Positions 1-9,658 of a stretch of DNA of 64,000 nucleotides are shown here, one piece after another (the first letter of the stretch is position 1; each line of letters opens with the position of its first letter). The position numbers and the translations under genes are program-made. Source of the stretch: Enterococcus faecalis_A (GTDB lineage Bacteria > Bacillota > Bacilli > Lactobacillales > Enterococcaceae). The notes beneath the pieces were generated by a model. That model did no database searches and was not told the DNA's origin. It saw only the letters and a program-made list of their open reading frames with translations. The stretch covers positions 1 through 64,000 of the forward strand of contig JBPDWA010000007.1 in assembly GCA_051295955.1 (NCBI GenBank), given 5' to 3'.

Positions 1-252
1 TCATAACCTTTTTCGAGGTTTTGAAATCAAAGAAGTGTTATTCAATTCTTGATTTCAGTGATGTGCACAGCGGGCTTGGCCGCCTTGCGACATGTAATAA
101 TATATCAAGATTTCCGTGTCAGGTCAATCATTATTTTCACTTTTTTGAAACTTTTTTTCATTACCGATTGTTTATGAAAACTACTACTTAAATGTTCGTT
201 TTTTTGTCACTTCCCTCTAAGTAAAACGCTAGCAGCACTATGAAAAACTAGT
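1..252. other. Gene-free left edge
   Basis: I see no credible coding region here. There is an imperfect hairpin whose arms, TGAAATCAA and TTGATTTCA, lie at about 21-58, and a smaller one at the extreme left edge. Both could belong to the end or leader of a gene outside the window. The rest is AT-rich. Confidence 0.4.
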
Positions 253-294
253 AAAAAAGCTTAGGGCAAAAGTCTCATAGACCATGCCCTAAGC
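253..294 (-). terminator. Intrinsic terminator after lysS
   Basis: A 10-bp arm GCTTAGGGCA pairs with TGCCCTAAGC around a 16-nt loop. On the minus strand the stem runs straight into a run of six T, the standard shape of a rho-independent terminator. It lies about 60 bp past the lysS stop codon. Confidence 0.85.
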
Positions 295-356
295 ATAAAC
301 CTTTTTTAAGGAGTTGATTCTTGAAAAATCTCCCAGCTATCTCAACTTTCGACTTT

Positions 357-1853
357 TTATCTCATCGTTGGGAATAATAAAACATCGCGGATAGATTGAG
401 CATCTGTTAAAAGCATAACTAAGCGGTCAATCCCAATCCCTAATCCGCCGGTTGGTGGCAACCCATATTCTAAAGCTTCAATAAAGTCTTCATCAACGCC
501 ATGAGCTTCATCATTTCCTTGAGCACGTTCTTTTTCTTGTTCTTCAAAGCGAGTTCGTTGATCGATTGGATCGTTTAGTTCAGTAAAGGCATTTGCAAAT
601 TCCTTACCGATAATAAAAAGTTCAAAGCGGTCAGTAAAGCGGCCATCTTCCGGGTTTTTCTTTGCTAAAGGCGAAACTGCTACTGGATGGCCATAGATAA
701 AGGTTGGCTGTTGTAACGTTTCTTCTACAAATGTTTCGAAGAATTCATTGATAATATGCCCAACTGTCATATTTTCATTGATTTCAACATGGTGTTCATC
801 CGCCAAAGCTCGCGCTCCTTCAATCGTCATTTCCTGCCAAAAGTCAACGCCAGTTTGTGCTTTAATCGCATCCACCATATGAACACGACTAAAGGCACTG
901 CCTAAATCCACTGCTTGCCCATCATAGGTTATGTTGGTTGTTCCTAAAACTTTGCTGGCAGCATTGCGGATAATTCCTTCTGTTAAGTCCATCACATCTT
1001 TGTAATCAGTATAAGCGGTGTAAGCTTCTAGCATGGTAAATTCCGGATTGTGAGTCGTATCAATTCCTTCATTACGGAATACACGGCTGATTTCATAAAC
1101 TTTTTCCATACCACCGACAATCAATCGTTTCAAATGTAATTCCAAAGCAATCCGTAAATAAAGATCCATATCCAAAGCATTATGATGTGTGATAAATGGA
1201 CGTGCAGCAGCTCCGCCAGCTTCATTGTGAAGTACTGGGGTTTCGACTTCGACATATCCTTGGCCATCCAAGTAGCGTCTGATTTCACTAATAATTTGAC
1301 TGCGTTTCATGAAACGGTCAAAACTTTCTTTGTTACTAATTAAATCTAAATAACGTTGGCGATAACGTTGTTCAATATTAGTCAAGCCATGATATTTATC
1401 CGGCAACGGGCGCAGAGACTTCGTTAACAAAGTGATTGTTTGTGCTTTAACGGTCACTTCACCTGTATCAGTCTTCATGATTTGTCCGGTTACGCCAAAA
1501 AAGTCACCCAAATCGGCATGCTTAAATACAGCATATGCTTCTTCTCCTACTTGATCTTTGCGGACATAAATTTGGATTTGACCTTCGCGGTCTTGAAGAT
1601 GGGCAAAGCCGGCTTTACCTTTCCCACGCTTGGTCATCATACGGCCAGCAACACTTGCTGATAATGCTAAATCATTCAATTCTTCTTTCGTATGGTTATC
1701 GTATTGGTCATGAAGTTCTTTTGAATTATGCGTACGGACAAAACGTTTACCGAAAGGATCAATTCCTTTTTCACGTAAAGCTTCCATTTTTTCGCGGCGT
1801 ACTAGCATTTGATCATTTAATTCCTCTAAGTGCGTTTGTTGTTCATCTGCCAC
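357..1853 (-). CDS. lysS: Lysine--tRNA ligase (class II)
   Basis: Charges tRNA-Lys with lysine in the cytoplasm. The 498-residue protein has an N-terminal OB-fold anticodon-binding domain (about residues 55-165) followed by the class II catalytic core. Motif 2 is visible as FRNEGIDTTHNPEFT near residue 260, and motif 3 as GLGIGIDR near residue 470. The start was set at GTG 1853 because a GGAGG sits 5 bp upstream and the protein then begins VADEQQ, like other LysS. An ATG 30 bp further upstream has the Shine-Dalgarno inside its reading frame. It is the last gene of the leftward dusB-lysS group and is followed by a strong terminator. Confidence 0.97.
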   Translation of the reverse strand: MADEQQTHLEELNDQMLVRREKMEALREKGIDPFGKRFVRTHNSKELHDQYDNHTKEELNDLALSASVAGRMMTKRGKGKAGFAHLQDREGQIQIYVRKDQVGEEAYAVFKHADLGDFFGVTGQIMKTDTGEVTVKAQTITLLTKSLRPLPDKYHGLTNIEQRYRQRYLDLISNKESFDRFMKRSQIISEIRRYLDGQGYVEVETPVLHNEAGGAAARPFITHHNALDMDLYLRIALELHLKRLIVGGMEKVYEISRVFRNEGIDTTHNPEFTMLEAYTAYTDYKDVMDLTEGIIRNAASKVLGTTNITYDGQAVDLGSAFSRVHMVDAIKAQTGVDFWQEMTIEGARALADEHHVEINENMTVGHIINEFFETFVEETLQQPTFIYGHPVAVSPLAKKNPEDGRFTDRFELFIIGKEFANAFTELNDPIDQRTRFEEQEKERAQGNDEAHGVDEDFIEALEYGLPPTGGLGIGIDRLVMLLTDAQSIRDVLLFPTMR

Positions 1854-1962
1854 TTTTGTTCCTCCATTCTTGAATTTAAACATACCCTAATAATGCCACA
1901 GCAAATTGAAAAAAAGCAAGCCGAATTTGAATTTTCGGCTTGAATTTCTATCGAGCAATTTA

Positions 1963-2955
1963 TTAAGCTTCTTTGACTACAAGTTCTTGTGTTTTTTCAA
2001 CGAAAGCATCCATTAAATCAACGACTTCTTGTTGTTTTTCTGCTTGATTGATAGCTACTTTGACTTTGGCTGCACGAGGAATCCCTTTTAAATAGTACGC
2101 AGCATGTTGGCGGAACTCACGCACACCAATATTTTCTCCTTTCAAATCCACTAAACGTTGTAGGTGAATTTTGGCGATAGCTACTTTATCAAAAGGAGTC
2201 GGTTCATTGAGCAGTTCCCCTGTTTCCAAATAATGCTTCGTCCGTTGAATCATCCAAGGATTACCTAAAGCCGCTCGACCGATCATTACTCCGTCCGCAC
2301 CTACTTCTTCTAGCATCCGTTTCGCATCTTCCGGCGTTCTGACGTCACCATTGCCCATGAATGGGATTGTTAAGTGTTTTTTGACTTCTTTTAAAATTTC
2401 CCAATTGGCTTTCCCTTCATACATCTGTACACGAGTTCGTCCGTGCATAGCGATAGCTGCAGCGCCTGCTTTTTCAGCGGCTAATGCATTTTCAACGGCA
2501 AATAAGTGGTCTTCATCCCAGCCAGTACGCATTTTAACCGTCACCGGTAACGAAACTGCCGAAGACACAGCCTCCACCATTTCGTAAACTTTATTGGGAT
2601 TCAACAGCCATTTTGCGCCCGCTTCTGCTTTGATCACTTTGTTGACTGGACACCCCATATTGATATCAATAATGGCAGCTTTAGTGTTTTCTTCCACAAA
2701 TTTGGCTGCTTCCACTAATGTTGCTTTATCTCCGCCGAAAATTTGAACACTTAGCGGATACTCACGATCATCAATGTATAACATTTCTAATGTTTTTTTA
2801 TTTCTAAATTGGATTCCTTTGTCACTAATCATTTCACAAACGACTAATCCAGCGCCAAATTCTTTCACTGTTACGCGAAAAGCAGCGTTGCTGATTCCTG
2901 CCATCGGAGCAACGACCACTCGATTAGGAATCTCCACATTTCCTATTTTCCACAT
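1963..2955 (-). CDS. dusB: tRNA-dihydrouridine synthase (DusB type)
   Basis: FMN-dependent reductase that converts uridine to dihydrouridine in the tRNA D-loop. The 330-residue TIM-barrel begins MWKIGNVEIPNRVVVAPMAG. It carries the family motif NMGCPVNKV with the catalytic cysteine near residue 100, and the FMN-phosphate segment DGVMIGRAALGNPW near residue 230. The start is the ATG at 2955, preceded by GGAGG; the upstream ATG would place that site inside the gene. It lies 14 bp behind hslO, so the two are almost certainly cotranscribed, with lysS following. Confidence 0.93.
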   Translation of the reverse strand: MWKIGNVEIPNRVVVAPMAGISNAAFRVTVKEFGAGLVVCEMISDKGIQFRNKKTLEMLYIDDREYPLSVQIFGGDKATLVEAAKFVEENTKAAIIDINMGCPVNKVIKAEAGAKWLLNPNKVYEMVEAVSSAVSLPVTVKMRTGWDEDHLFAVENALAAEKAGAAAIAMHGRTRVQMYEGKANWEILKEVKKHLTIPFMGNGDVRTPEDAKRMLEEVGADGVMIGRAALGNPWMIQRTKHYLETGELLNEPTPFDKVAIAKIHLQRLVDLKGENIGVREFRQHAAYYLKGIPRAAKVKVAINQAEKQQEVVDLMDAFVEKTQELVVKEA

Positions 2956-2969
2956 AGTAGTTCCTCCCA

Positions 2970-3863
2970 TTATTCATTCGTATTCCGAATCGCTTCATCT
3001 CTTAGTTCAATTAGATCAGCTTCACTATACTGATACTTGTTTCCACAAAATTGACAAACCGCTTCTGCACCATGATCTTCTTCAATCATCGCATTGATTT
3101 CATCCACGCCCACAGCAATGATTGCTGTACCAAACTTTTCTTTAGAGCAATTACATTGAAATTGAACCGGCATTTTTTCTAAAATTTCTACTTCATCTTC
3201 TCCAAGTAGACGTTCCAAAATTTGTTCCGGTGTTTCTCCTTGAACTAATAATTGCGAAATCATCGGAACTTCTTGAAGACGTTTTTCAATAAAATCAATG
3301 GTTCCCTCATCTGCTCCAGGCATAACTTGGATCATAAAACCGCCTGCTACTTTCACCGATTCATCTGTATCCACTAAAACACTTAAACCAACAGCTGAAG
3401 GAATTTGCTCAGAAACTGCCATAAAATAAGTGAAGTCTTCACCTATTTCTCCTGAAACAATCGGTGTTTGTCCTGAAAATGTTTCCTTCAAACCCAGGTC
3501 TTTAATAACCGTGAAAATCCCTTGATCTCCTACTGCTCCACGAACGTCAATTTTGCCATTTTTATTCAGCTTGAGACTTACATGTGGATTCTTGATATAT
3601 CCTTTTGTGCGACCATTGCCATCACTGTCTACAACAATCGCACCAGCAGGCCCGTTGCCTTGTATTTTTACTGTTAATTTATCTTCACCTTTTAGTGTAG
3701 CACCTAATAACAATGCACCAATCATCGTCCGTCCAAGCGCTGCTGTAGAAGAACTCCACGTGTCATGACGACGTTGGGCTTCAGCCACCGTATCAGTAGC
3801 ACAAACAGCATAGGCACGGATAGAACCTTGGTAACAAAGTGCTTTTACTAAGTAATCGTTCAT
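2970..3863 (-). CDS. hslO: Redox-regulated chaperone Hsp33
   Basis: A holdase chaperone that is switched on by oxidation of zinc-bound cysteines. The 297-residue length is normal. The C-terminal redox switch is intact: QCNCSKE supplies the CxC pair near residue 236 and CQFCGNK the CxxC pair near residue 268. Its position between ftsH and dusB is the usual enterococcal and bacillus-group proteostasis arrangement. The ATG start follows GAGAAGAGGGAAA, an acceptable binding site. Confidence 0.95.
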   Translation of the reverse strand: MNDYLVKALCYQGSIRAYAVCATDTVAEAQRRHDTWSSSTAALGRTMIGALLLGATLKGEDKLTVKIQGNGPAGAIVVDSDGNGRTKGYIKNPHVSLKLNKNGKIDVRGAVGDQGIFTVIKDLGLKETFSGQTPIVSGEIGEDFTYFMAVSEQIPSAVGLSVLVDTDESVKVAGGFMIQVMPGADEGTIDFIEKRLQEVPMISQLLVQGETPEQILERLLGEDEVEILEKMPVQFQCNCSKEKFGTAIIAVGVDEINAMIEEDHGAEAVCQFCGNKYQYSEADLIELRDEAIRNTNE

Positions 3864-3970
3864 TATTTTCCCTCTTCTCTGGCTACTTTTTGTCCATTGC
3901 TCTGATGATACTAGGAATCAAACCATTTTTCAACCATCTCAGCTTAAAAATTCATTCGAGCATAAAAGCA

Positions 3971-4001
3971 GGAAAACGCCTCGAATGTCGAGACGTTTTC
4001 C
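3971..4001 (-). terminator. Hairpin after ftsH, probable terminator
   Basis: Arms of 14 bp (GGAAAACGCCTCGA and TCGAGACGTTTTCC) enclose a 3-nt loop. Read as minus-strand RNA the only irregular pair is a G-U wobble, while on the plus strand it is a C-A mismatch, so the structure was selected on the ftsH strand. The U-tract after it is weak (TGCTTTTA), so termination may be partial and allow readthrough to hslO. Confidence 0.65.
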
Positions 4002-4030
4002 TTTTACTAATTAGCTTATGAGCGAACAGC

Positions 4031-6205
4031 TTATTTGTAACGATCATCAAAATGGTTATGATCGTACTCAGTATCCTTTTTTTGATCTTCTTGAGCGTCA
4101 TCCGAATGTTCTTCTTCAGAACGTACTTCTTTTTCAGCTCTTTCTCCGGCTGCTTTCACTGCTTGTGCTTCGTCATTCAATTCTTGTTTTGCTGCGTCAA
4201 ATTCTTGTTTTTCTTCCGCTTGTTTTTGAGCATCTTTTTCTTCAAGCGCTCGTTTTGCCTCTTCAAATGTTTGAGCTTTTTCACTAGGGAATTGACTGTC
4301 AATCACATCTTGAGGCATTACACCTTCTTCAAACAATGATTTAATGCTGCGAGCATCTAAAGTTTCGTACTCTAATAGTTTTTCTGCAATCAGTTTGTGT
4401 TGTTCACGATGCGCTTCGATGATTTCATGCGCTTTTTGGTGAGCTTTTGTCAAGATATTGCGCACTTCTTGGTCAATTTCAAAGGCCACTTGTTCAGAAT
4501 AAGCTTTCGTTTGACCGTAATCACGTCCCACAAACACTTGATGATTCCCTTCGTATTGAACTGGACCTAATTTGTCACTCATTCCATATTCAGTTACCAT
4601 ACTGCGGGCAATACCTGTTGCTTGTTCAAAGTCATTGGAAGCGCCAGTTGATTGGACACCGAAGATTATTTCTTCTGCTGTTCGTCCACCAAGCAAACCA
4701 ACGATTTGTTCGAACATATCTTCTTTAGTCATTAAGAACTGATCTTCTTTCGGCAAAGCGATCATGTATCCGCCAGCGCGACCACGAGGAATGATAGTTA
4801 CCTTGTGTACGACACGAGCACGGCTTAAAACTAAACCAACAATCGTGTGACCGGCTTCGTGATAAGCAACCATTTCGCGTTCTTTTTTGCTGATAACGCG
4901 ATCTTTTTTCGCTGGTCCGGCAATGACGCGATCTTCTGCTTCGTCTAAATCAGAAGCGTCAATTTTCTTTTTATTACGACGGGCAGCTACTAAAGCAGCT
5001 TCGTTTAATACATTTTCCAAATCTGCACCGGCAAATCCTGGGGTTTGCTGCGCAACCACTTTCAAGTCAACATCGTCAGCCAATGGTTTGTTGCGAGCAT
5101 GAACTCGTAAAATGGCTTCACGACCTTTAACATCTGGACGACCGACTAAAATCTGACGGTCAAAACGTCCCGGACGCAATAATGCCGGATCCAAAACATC
5201 TGAACGGTTAGTAGCTGCAATGACAATGACTCCTTCGTTGCCATCAAAACCATCCATTTCTACTAATAATTGGTTCAGTGTTTGTTCACGCTCATCATGT
5301 CCACCGCCCATACCGGCGCCACGTTGACGACCGACTGCATCAATTTCATCAATGAAAATAATGGCAGGAGCGTTTTTCTTCGCAGTTTCAAATAAGTCAC
5401 GGACACGGCTAGCACCGACCCCAACAAACATCTCTACGAAGTCTGAACCGGAAATCGAATAAAATGGTACACCGGCTTCACCGGCAACTGCTTTAGCAAG
5501 CAATGTTTTACCGGTCCCTGGAGGGCCTTCTAATAAGACCCCGGCTGGAATTCGAGCACCCAACTCCACGAAACGGCGAGGATCTTTTAAGAATTCCACC
5601 ACTTCGACAAGTTCTTGTTTCTCTTCTTCAGCGCCAGCTACGTCAGAGAAACGGATGCGATTGGCTTTTTTGTCTGCTTCTTTGGCTTTTGATTTTCCAA
5701 AGTTCATAACGCGGCCACCACCGCCACCGCCGCCACCTTGTTGTCCCATCATCATGTAGAACAAGAAGAAGAAGAAAACTAATGGTAGTAAACTGAAAAT
5801 CAATGACAGCCAAGCACCACTTGTGGATTGTTCTTTAACTACTAGTTTCACATCATTATTTTGCGCAGCCTCTTGAATTTTCGCTAAGGTTGTTTCGCTA
5901 GGTAAAACTGTAGTAGTAAAGCCTTTTGAGGTTGCTTGAGTAGAGCCCCATAGTGAAAGACCGCCTGTGTCTTTAATTTCTTGTTTTTTCTTATACTCTC
6001 CAGTGATACGATAGACGCCATTAGTTGGCTGAATCGTCATGTCTTTTACTTTTCCATCATCTAATTGTTGGTGGAATGTTGAATAATCAATGTCCGGCGA
6101 TTGTTGGTCTTTATTTCCAAAAATGAAATAGACCACCATGACCATCGCTAGTACTACTAATACGTAATACAAGCCATTTTTCATGCCGCTATTCTTTTTG
6201 TTCAT
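4031..6205 (-). CDS. ftsH: ATP-dependent zinc metalloprotease FtsH
   Basis: Membrane-anchored AAA+ protease that degrades damaged membrane proteins and short-lived regulators. Two membrane segments (residues about 11-30 and 131-153) flank an extracytoplasmic domain. A glycine-only linker follows (157-164), then the AAA domain with Walker A GPPGTGKT (227-234) and Walker B IIFIDEID (282-289), and the zinc site HEAGH (449-453). The 724 residues include a long, highly charged, low-complexity tail rich in E, K, D and Q after about residue 655, which is common in lactic acid bacteria. It is transcribed leftward downstream of tilS and hpt. Confidence 0.97.
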   Translation of the reverse strand: MNKKNSGMKNGLYYVLVVLAMVMVVYFIFGNKDQQSPDIDYSTFHQQLDDGKVKDMTIQPTNGVYRITGEYKKKQEIKDTGGLSLWGSTQATSKGFTTTVLPSETTLAKIQEAAQNNDVKLVVKEQSTSGAWLSLIFSLLPLVFFFFLFYMMMGQQGGGGGGGGRVMNFGKSKAKEADKKANRIRFSDVAGAEEEKQELVEVVEFLKDPRRFVELGARIPAGVLLEGPPGTGKTLLAKAVAGEAGVPFYSISGSDFVEMFVGVGASRVRDLFETAKKNAPAIIFIDEIDAVGRQRGAGMGGGHDEREQTLNQLLVEMDGFDGNEGVIVIAATNRSDVLDPALLRPGRFDRQILVGRPDVKGREAILRVHARNKPLADDVDLKVVAQQTPGFAGADLENVLNEAALVAARRNKKKIDASDLDEAEDRVIAGPAKKDRVISKKEREMVAYHEAGHTIVGLVLSRARVVHKVTIIPRGRAGGYMIALPKEDQFLMTKEDMFEQIVGLLGGRTAEEIIFGVQSTGASNDFEQATGIARSMVTEYGMSDKLGPVQYEGNHQVFVGRDYGQTKAYSEQVAFEIDQEVRNILTKAHQKAHEIIEAHREQHKLIAEKLLEYETLDARSIKSLFEEGVMPQDVIDSQFPSEKAQTFEEAKRALEEKDAQKQAEEKQEFDAAKQELNDEAQAVKAAGERAEKEVRSEEEHSDDAQEDQKKDTEYDHNHFDDRYK

Positions 6206-6299
6206 GCCTGTCCTCCTCTAATAGTAATCGTCATATTTACGTAATTGTTTAATCAATTCTGACCTTTATATTGTAACACAAGTATTTCCCGGATAGATA

Positions 6300-6845
6300 T
6301 TATTTTGTTTCATAAATTTCAGGTTTTAAAACACCGATGTACGGTAAATTGCGATAAGTTTCGGCATAATCCAGCCCGTAGCCTACAACAAATTCGTTTG
6401 GTACATTAAAGCCGACGTAATCCGCTTCGATGTCCACTACGCGACCTTCCGGTTTATCTAATAAGGTAACAATTTTTACAGAAGCTGCTTTGCGATACTT
6501 GAATAAATCAACTAGATATGCCAGTGTTCGACCACTGTCAATAATATCCTCTACGATTAAAATATGTCTACCTTCAACATTTGTGTCTAGATCTTTAACA
6601 ATTTTAACTTCACCGGATGAAACAGTAGCGTTGCCGTAACTGGAAACGTCCATAAAGTCTAACTCTAAGTAAGTATTGATGGCACGCGTTAAGTCTGCCA
6701 TAAAGGGCACAGCGCCTTTTAAGATGCCTACAACCAAAGGATTCTTCCCTTGATATTCAGCTGTTAATTGTTGGCCAAGTTCAGCTGTCTTGGTCGAGAT
6801 TTGTTCTTGTGAGATTAAAGTTCGTTCAATATCTTTTTCTAGCAT
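6300..6845 (-). CDS. hpt: Hypoxanthine phosphoribosyltransferase
   Basis: Salvages hypoxanthine and guanine to IMP and GMP using PRPP. At 181 residues it has normal family length. The PRPP-binding loop is visible as ILIVEDIIDSGRTL near residue 97, and the early flexible-loop region contains SYGNATVSSG. The start has GGAGGGAG 7 bp upstream. It lies between tilS and ftsH, 18 bp after tilS, in the conserved Firmicutes tilS-hpt-ftsH order. The two are separate genes here, not the tilS-hpt fusion seen in Listeria. Confidence 0.95.
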   Translation of the reverse strand: MLEKDIERTLISQEQISTKTAELGQQLTAEYQGKNPLVVGILKGAVPFMADLTRAINTYLELDFMDVSSYGNATVSSGEVKIVKDLDTNVEGRHILIVEDIIDSGRTLAYLVDLFKYRKAASVKIVTLLDKPEGRVVDIEADYVGFNVPNEFVVGYGLDYAETYRNLPYIGVLKPEIYETK

Positions 6846-6863
6846 AACGCTCTCCCTCCGCCT

Positions 6864-8246
6864 TTACTCCTTTGTTTTAAAAAGGAGTCTGTAGTGTATT
6901 TTATCAGTTTCCTCTGGAATACTCAAATAGGAATTTACGAAACCAGGAAGCCAGATAATTTCTGCCGTCGCTGACGTGACCACCCAAGCCCGTTCCCGCA
7001 AGTCATTTGGTATTTTCGCATCAATAAACCAGCGACTAAGTTTCTTCGTTAATCCTTGTTTCAGCTTGATTTTATCGCCCGCTTTACGATGACGGATCAG
7101 CAAAGGTAATTCAATGTCTACCGGAAGGTTAAGTGTCTCTTCTGGCCATGCTGCAATTTGTTCAGGAATTTTTAAAGAATTGTCGGCAGTGAAACCAAGC
7201 CACTCTGTTTCAGACAAAAAAAGACCGGTTTCCAATTGTAAACAATAATCTTTTTGAACTGTTTTCGGCTCAGTTACTTGCTGAAGTACGACTGTTTCAT
7301 AACGTTTCAACAAGCGCCAATTATTTTCTAAAGAGACGCTCCCTTGAGGTTGTTCGCTTCTTAGTAGTAGCAGTATCTGCTGGACTTGACCTTGATTGAC
7401 TTGATTGTTCCCTTTAACGAGCAGCTCCTGCAATAAAAATGTTAAAAAAAAGTATTGAAAAGCAGGCGATTCTTGTTGAAACAACGTTAAGGGAAACTGA
7501 TACCCAGCCTCATTTTTTTTAAGCCAAGCTTTATATTTTAACCGAATTTGTTCTTCAATAAATTGAGCCGCCAAAGTTTGCTGATAGCTAAAGGTCGACA
7601 TATGTTGTAAAAAGCGGGGATTTTCCGCTTTCAACAAAGGCACCACTTGGTTTCGGATACGATTGCGCATGAAGGCAGCCGTGTGGTTGGTCTGATCTTC
7701 AAAATATACGAGCGCCTGATCCTGAGCGTATTGACGAATGCTTTCCTTTGAAAATTCCAGTAAGGGACGCAGCAAGATGCCACCGGCAAATGTTTGTTGA
7801 CGACGAATACCACCGGCATTGTTAAAAGCCGTTCCTCTTGTCAACTTCATCAAAATCGTTTCTACTTGATCGTCTAAATGATGCGCCGTCATCAGCACTT
7901 GATAGTCAGCCGTTTGCATAATCTCCGCAAAAAAACCGTAGCGAAAAGCTCGGGCTCGGGCTTCAATATTTGCTCTCTGGGTTGTGGGCTGCCAATCACC
8001 TTGAAAGTAAGGAATTGCATTTTTTTGGCAATAGCTTCGTAAGTAAGCCGCTTCTTTGTCTGATTCTTTTCGCAAATGATGATTAACGTGTGCAACTGCA
8101 AATGTAAAGCTTTCTCTTTGAGCCACTGCTGCTATTAAATGCAACAGAACCATGGAATCAACGCCGCCAGAAACAGCCAAAAGCAGTCGCTGATCTTTCT
8201 GCCACAGTTTCATTTGGGTTCCATCTTTATAGAATTGCCAGAACAT
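6864..8246 (-). CDS. tilS: tRNA(Ile)-lysidine synthetase
   Basis: Attaches lysine to the wobble cytidine of the tRNA-Ile CAU anticodon, which changes both its identity and its decoding. The N-type ATP-pyrophosphatase signature SGGVDS is at residues 26-31, followed by AHVNHHLR and TAHHLDDQ segments. The C-terminal third is the TilS substrate-recognition domain (LLIRHRKAGDKIKL near residue 385). At 460 residues the gene is full length. It is the first member of the tilS-hpt-ftsH group, 80 bp downstream of the S1-domain gene. Confidence 0.94.
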   Translation of the reverse strand: MFWQFYKDGTQMKLWQKDQRLLLAVSGGVDSMVLLHLIAAVAQRESFTFAVAHVNHHLRKESDKEAAYLRSYCQKNAIPYFQGDWQPTTQRANIEARARAFRYGFFAEIMQTADYQVLMTAHHLDDQVETILMKLTRGTAFNNAGGIRRQQTFAGGILLRPLLEFSKESIRQYAQDQALVYFEDQTNHTAAFMRNRIRNQVVPLLKAENPRFLQHMSTFSYQQTLAAQFIEEQIRLKYKAWLKKNEAGYQFPLTLFQQESPAFQYFFLTFLLQELLVKGNNQVNQGQVQQILLLLRSEQPQGSVSLENNWRLLKRYETVVLQQVTEPKTVQKDYCLQLETGLFLSETEWLGFTADNSLKIPEQIAAWPEETLNLPVDIELPLLIRHRKAGDKIKLKQGLTKKLSRWFIDAKIPNDLRERAWVVTSATAEIIWLPGFVNSYLSIPEETDKIHYRLLFKTKE

Positions 8247-8326
8247 GCTTTTTCCTTCTTTCTCGCTGAGTGATTTTCGATAAAAAAGAGAAAAAGCCAG
8301 GCTTTCGCCTAGCTAACTTTTCCTCA

Positions 8327-8800
8327 TTAATTGCGGCGTCCGCCGCGTCCGCCCCGTTTTCCTTCGGTGTTTCTTTTTAATGAAGACAAACGGTCATCGC
8401 TATCTTTCAAAAATGAACTCATCAATGAGTCAAAATCTTGTTTTGCATTTGTAGATTGAGATTTAGTAAATGGTTTTTTAGAAGCTGAGCGTTGATTTCT
8501 ATCTCGGTTATCACAGTTGCTATTTTCACGACGATGAAATTCACGCCTTGGTTGTTCTTGGGGTTGATCTTGAGCTTTACGGATCGATAAACCGATTTTG
8601 CCGTCATCACCAACTGATGTCACTTTCACTGTCACTTCAGCTCCGACAGATAATACATCATGAATATCTTTTACAAAACCATTTGAAACTTCACTGATGT
8701 GAACCAATCCTGTTTTTCCTGCTCCTAGATCGATAAAAGCACCAAAGTTGGTAATCCCTGACACTTTCCCCGGTAGCTTAGCTCCTACTTCAATTGACAT
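8327..8800 (-). CDS. S1-domain RNA-binding protein (YabR-like)
   Basis: The first 75 residues form a single S1/OB-fold RNA-binding domain, with GKVSGITNFGAFIDLGAGKT and a GKIGLSIRKA end. The remaining half is low complexity, rich in R, N, Q, K and S, with a GGRGGRRN tail. Length (157 residues) and position between divIC and tilS match the general stress protein 13/YabR group, whose exact role is unsettled; ribosome or mRNA association is likely. A GGAGG binding site lies 12 bp upstream of the ATG. Confidence 0.88.
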   Translation of the reverse strand: MSIEVGAKLPGKVSGITNFGAFIDLGAGKTGLVHISEVSNGFVKDIHDVLSVGAEVTVKVTSVGDDGKIGLSIRKAQDQPQEQPRREFHRRENSNCDNRDRNQRSASKKPFTKSQSTNAKQDFDSLMSSFLKDSDDRLSSLKRNTEGKRGGRGGRRN

Positions 8801-8849
8801 AAAAAAAATGTTCCTCCTATTTTTCCCCTAATAATATTATTGTCGTCAT

Positions 8850-9317
8850 TCAATTTGAACTAGTTGTTTGTTCAACGGATGACTGTGGTTGACTGTTTTG
8901 AGTGGTAGACGTTCCATTTTCATTGTCTTCAGAACTGCTATCCAGCTCTGGAATTGGATAAATCTGTTCGCCTTCTTTCGAACCGTAAAGACGGCTGCGA
9001 GCTAGTTTTGCTACATATTCATCGTCTTTTAATAACGCAACATCTTGTTTTAACTTTTTGACTTGCTCGTCAATGTCAGCAGATTGAGCCATCGCTTCGT
9101 CTCGTTGGTGTTTGAAGGCATGTAAACGATGGTAATCTTTAGCTAGTTGAACACCAGAAAAGATAAAAATAACAAATGCTATCATAAAAATCGCAGCAAG
9201 GCGACGACGTCTAAAAATCAATTGTTTTTGCTGTTTTTGAAATTCAGCATATTGTTCTTTGGTATAGTCGTTATTCAAGGCAGCAACTTTTTTTAAGTTC
9301 TTCTTGTTTTTCCTCAT
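8850..9317 (-). CDS. divIC: Septum formation initiator DivIC
   Basis: A bitopic cell-division protein of the FtsB/DivIC family, which pairs with FtsL-type partners at the septum. Residues 1-33 are basic cytoplasmic sequence (KNKKNLKK, FRRRR). A single membrane helix spans about 38-56 (AAIFMIAFVIFIFSGVQLA). A heptad-type coiled coil follows (about 65-100), with the family block YVAKLARSRL near 103. The tail after 120 is an S, T, N, Q, E-rich low-complexity extension. It sits between the S1-domain gene and rqcP, as in Bacillus and enterococci. Confidence 0.92.
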   Translation of the reverse strand: MRKNKKNLKKVAALNNDYTKEQYAEFQKQQKQLIFRRRRLAAIFMIAFVIFIFSGVQLAKDYHRLHAFKHQRDEAMAQSADIDEQVKKLKQDVALLKDDEYVAKLARSRLYGSKEGEQIYPIPELDSSSEDNENGTSTTQNSQPQSSVEQTTSSN

Positions 9318-9384
9318 TTTCCCGCTCCACTCGCTTTTGAATTGTCTGTCTCATTATACCAACATCTTGAAAACTTGTCTAATG

Positions 9385-9654
9385 TTAATTCATTAAGTTT
9401 TCCACTCGTTCTTCAGACAAAATTTGATACATCTTTTGCGCATCCTCTTTCTTAGTGGAATCATGTAATTCGATTACTTTTATTTCAAGTATTTTATTAC
9501 CAAATTGAATTTTAACTTGATCGCCAACCTTTACGTTGCTGGAAGATTTGGCCAATACACCATTAATTTGAATTCGTCCTTTATCGGCTACTTCTTTGGC
9601 AACCGTTCTTCTTTTGATAATTCGTGATATTTTTAAAAATTTGTCTAATCGCAT
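9385..9654 (-). CDS. rqcP: S4-domain ribosome quality-control protein RqcP
   Basis: An 89-residue protein that is essentially one S4 RNA-binding domain: MRLDKFLKISRIIKRRTVA, then GRIQINGVLAK and VGDQVKIQFG. In Bacillus the equivalent protein (YabO) helps RqcH move tRNA during C-terminal alanine tailing on stalled 50S subunits. The assignment rests on size, the RLDKFLK start and the position next to divIC. The gene follows the flippase-like gene by 4 bp, implying translational coupling. Confidence 0.88.
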   Translation of the reverse strand: MRLDKFLKISRIIKRRTVAKEVADKGRIQINGVLAKSSSNVKVGDQVKIQFGNKILEIKVIELHDSTKKEDAQKMYQILSEERVENLMN

Positions 9655-9658
9655 ATTT

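Noticed and set aside
1535..1873. 112-codon plus-strand open frame inside lysS
   Set aside because: It is antisense to a well-supported synthetase gene, has no binding site and its composition follows the opposite strand.
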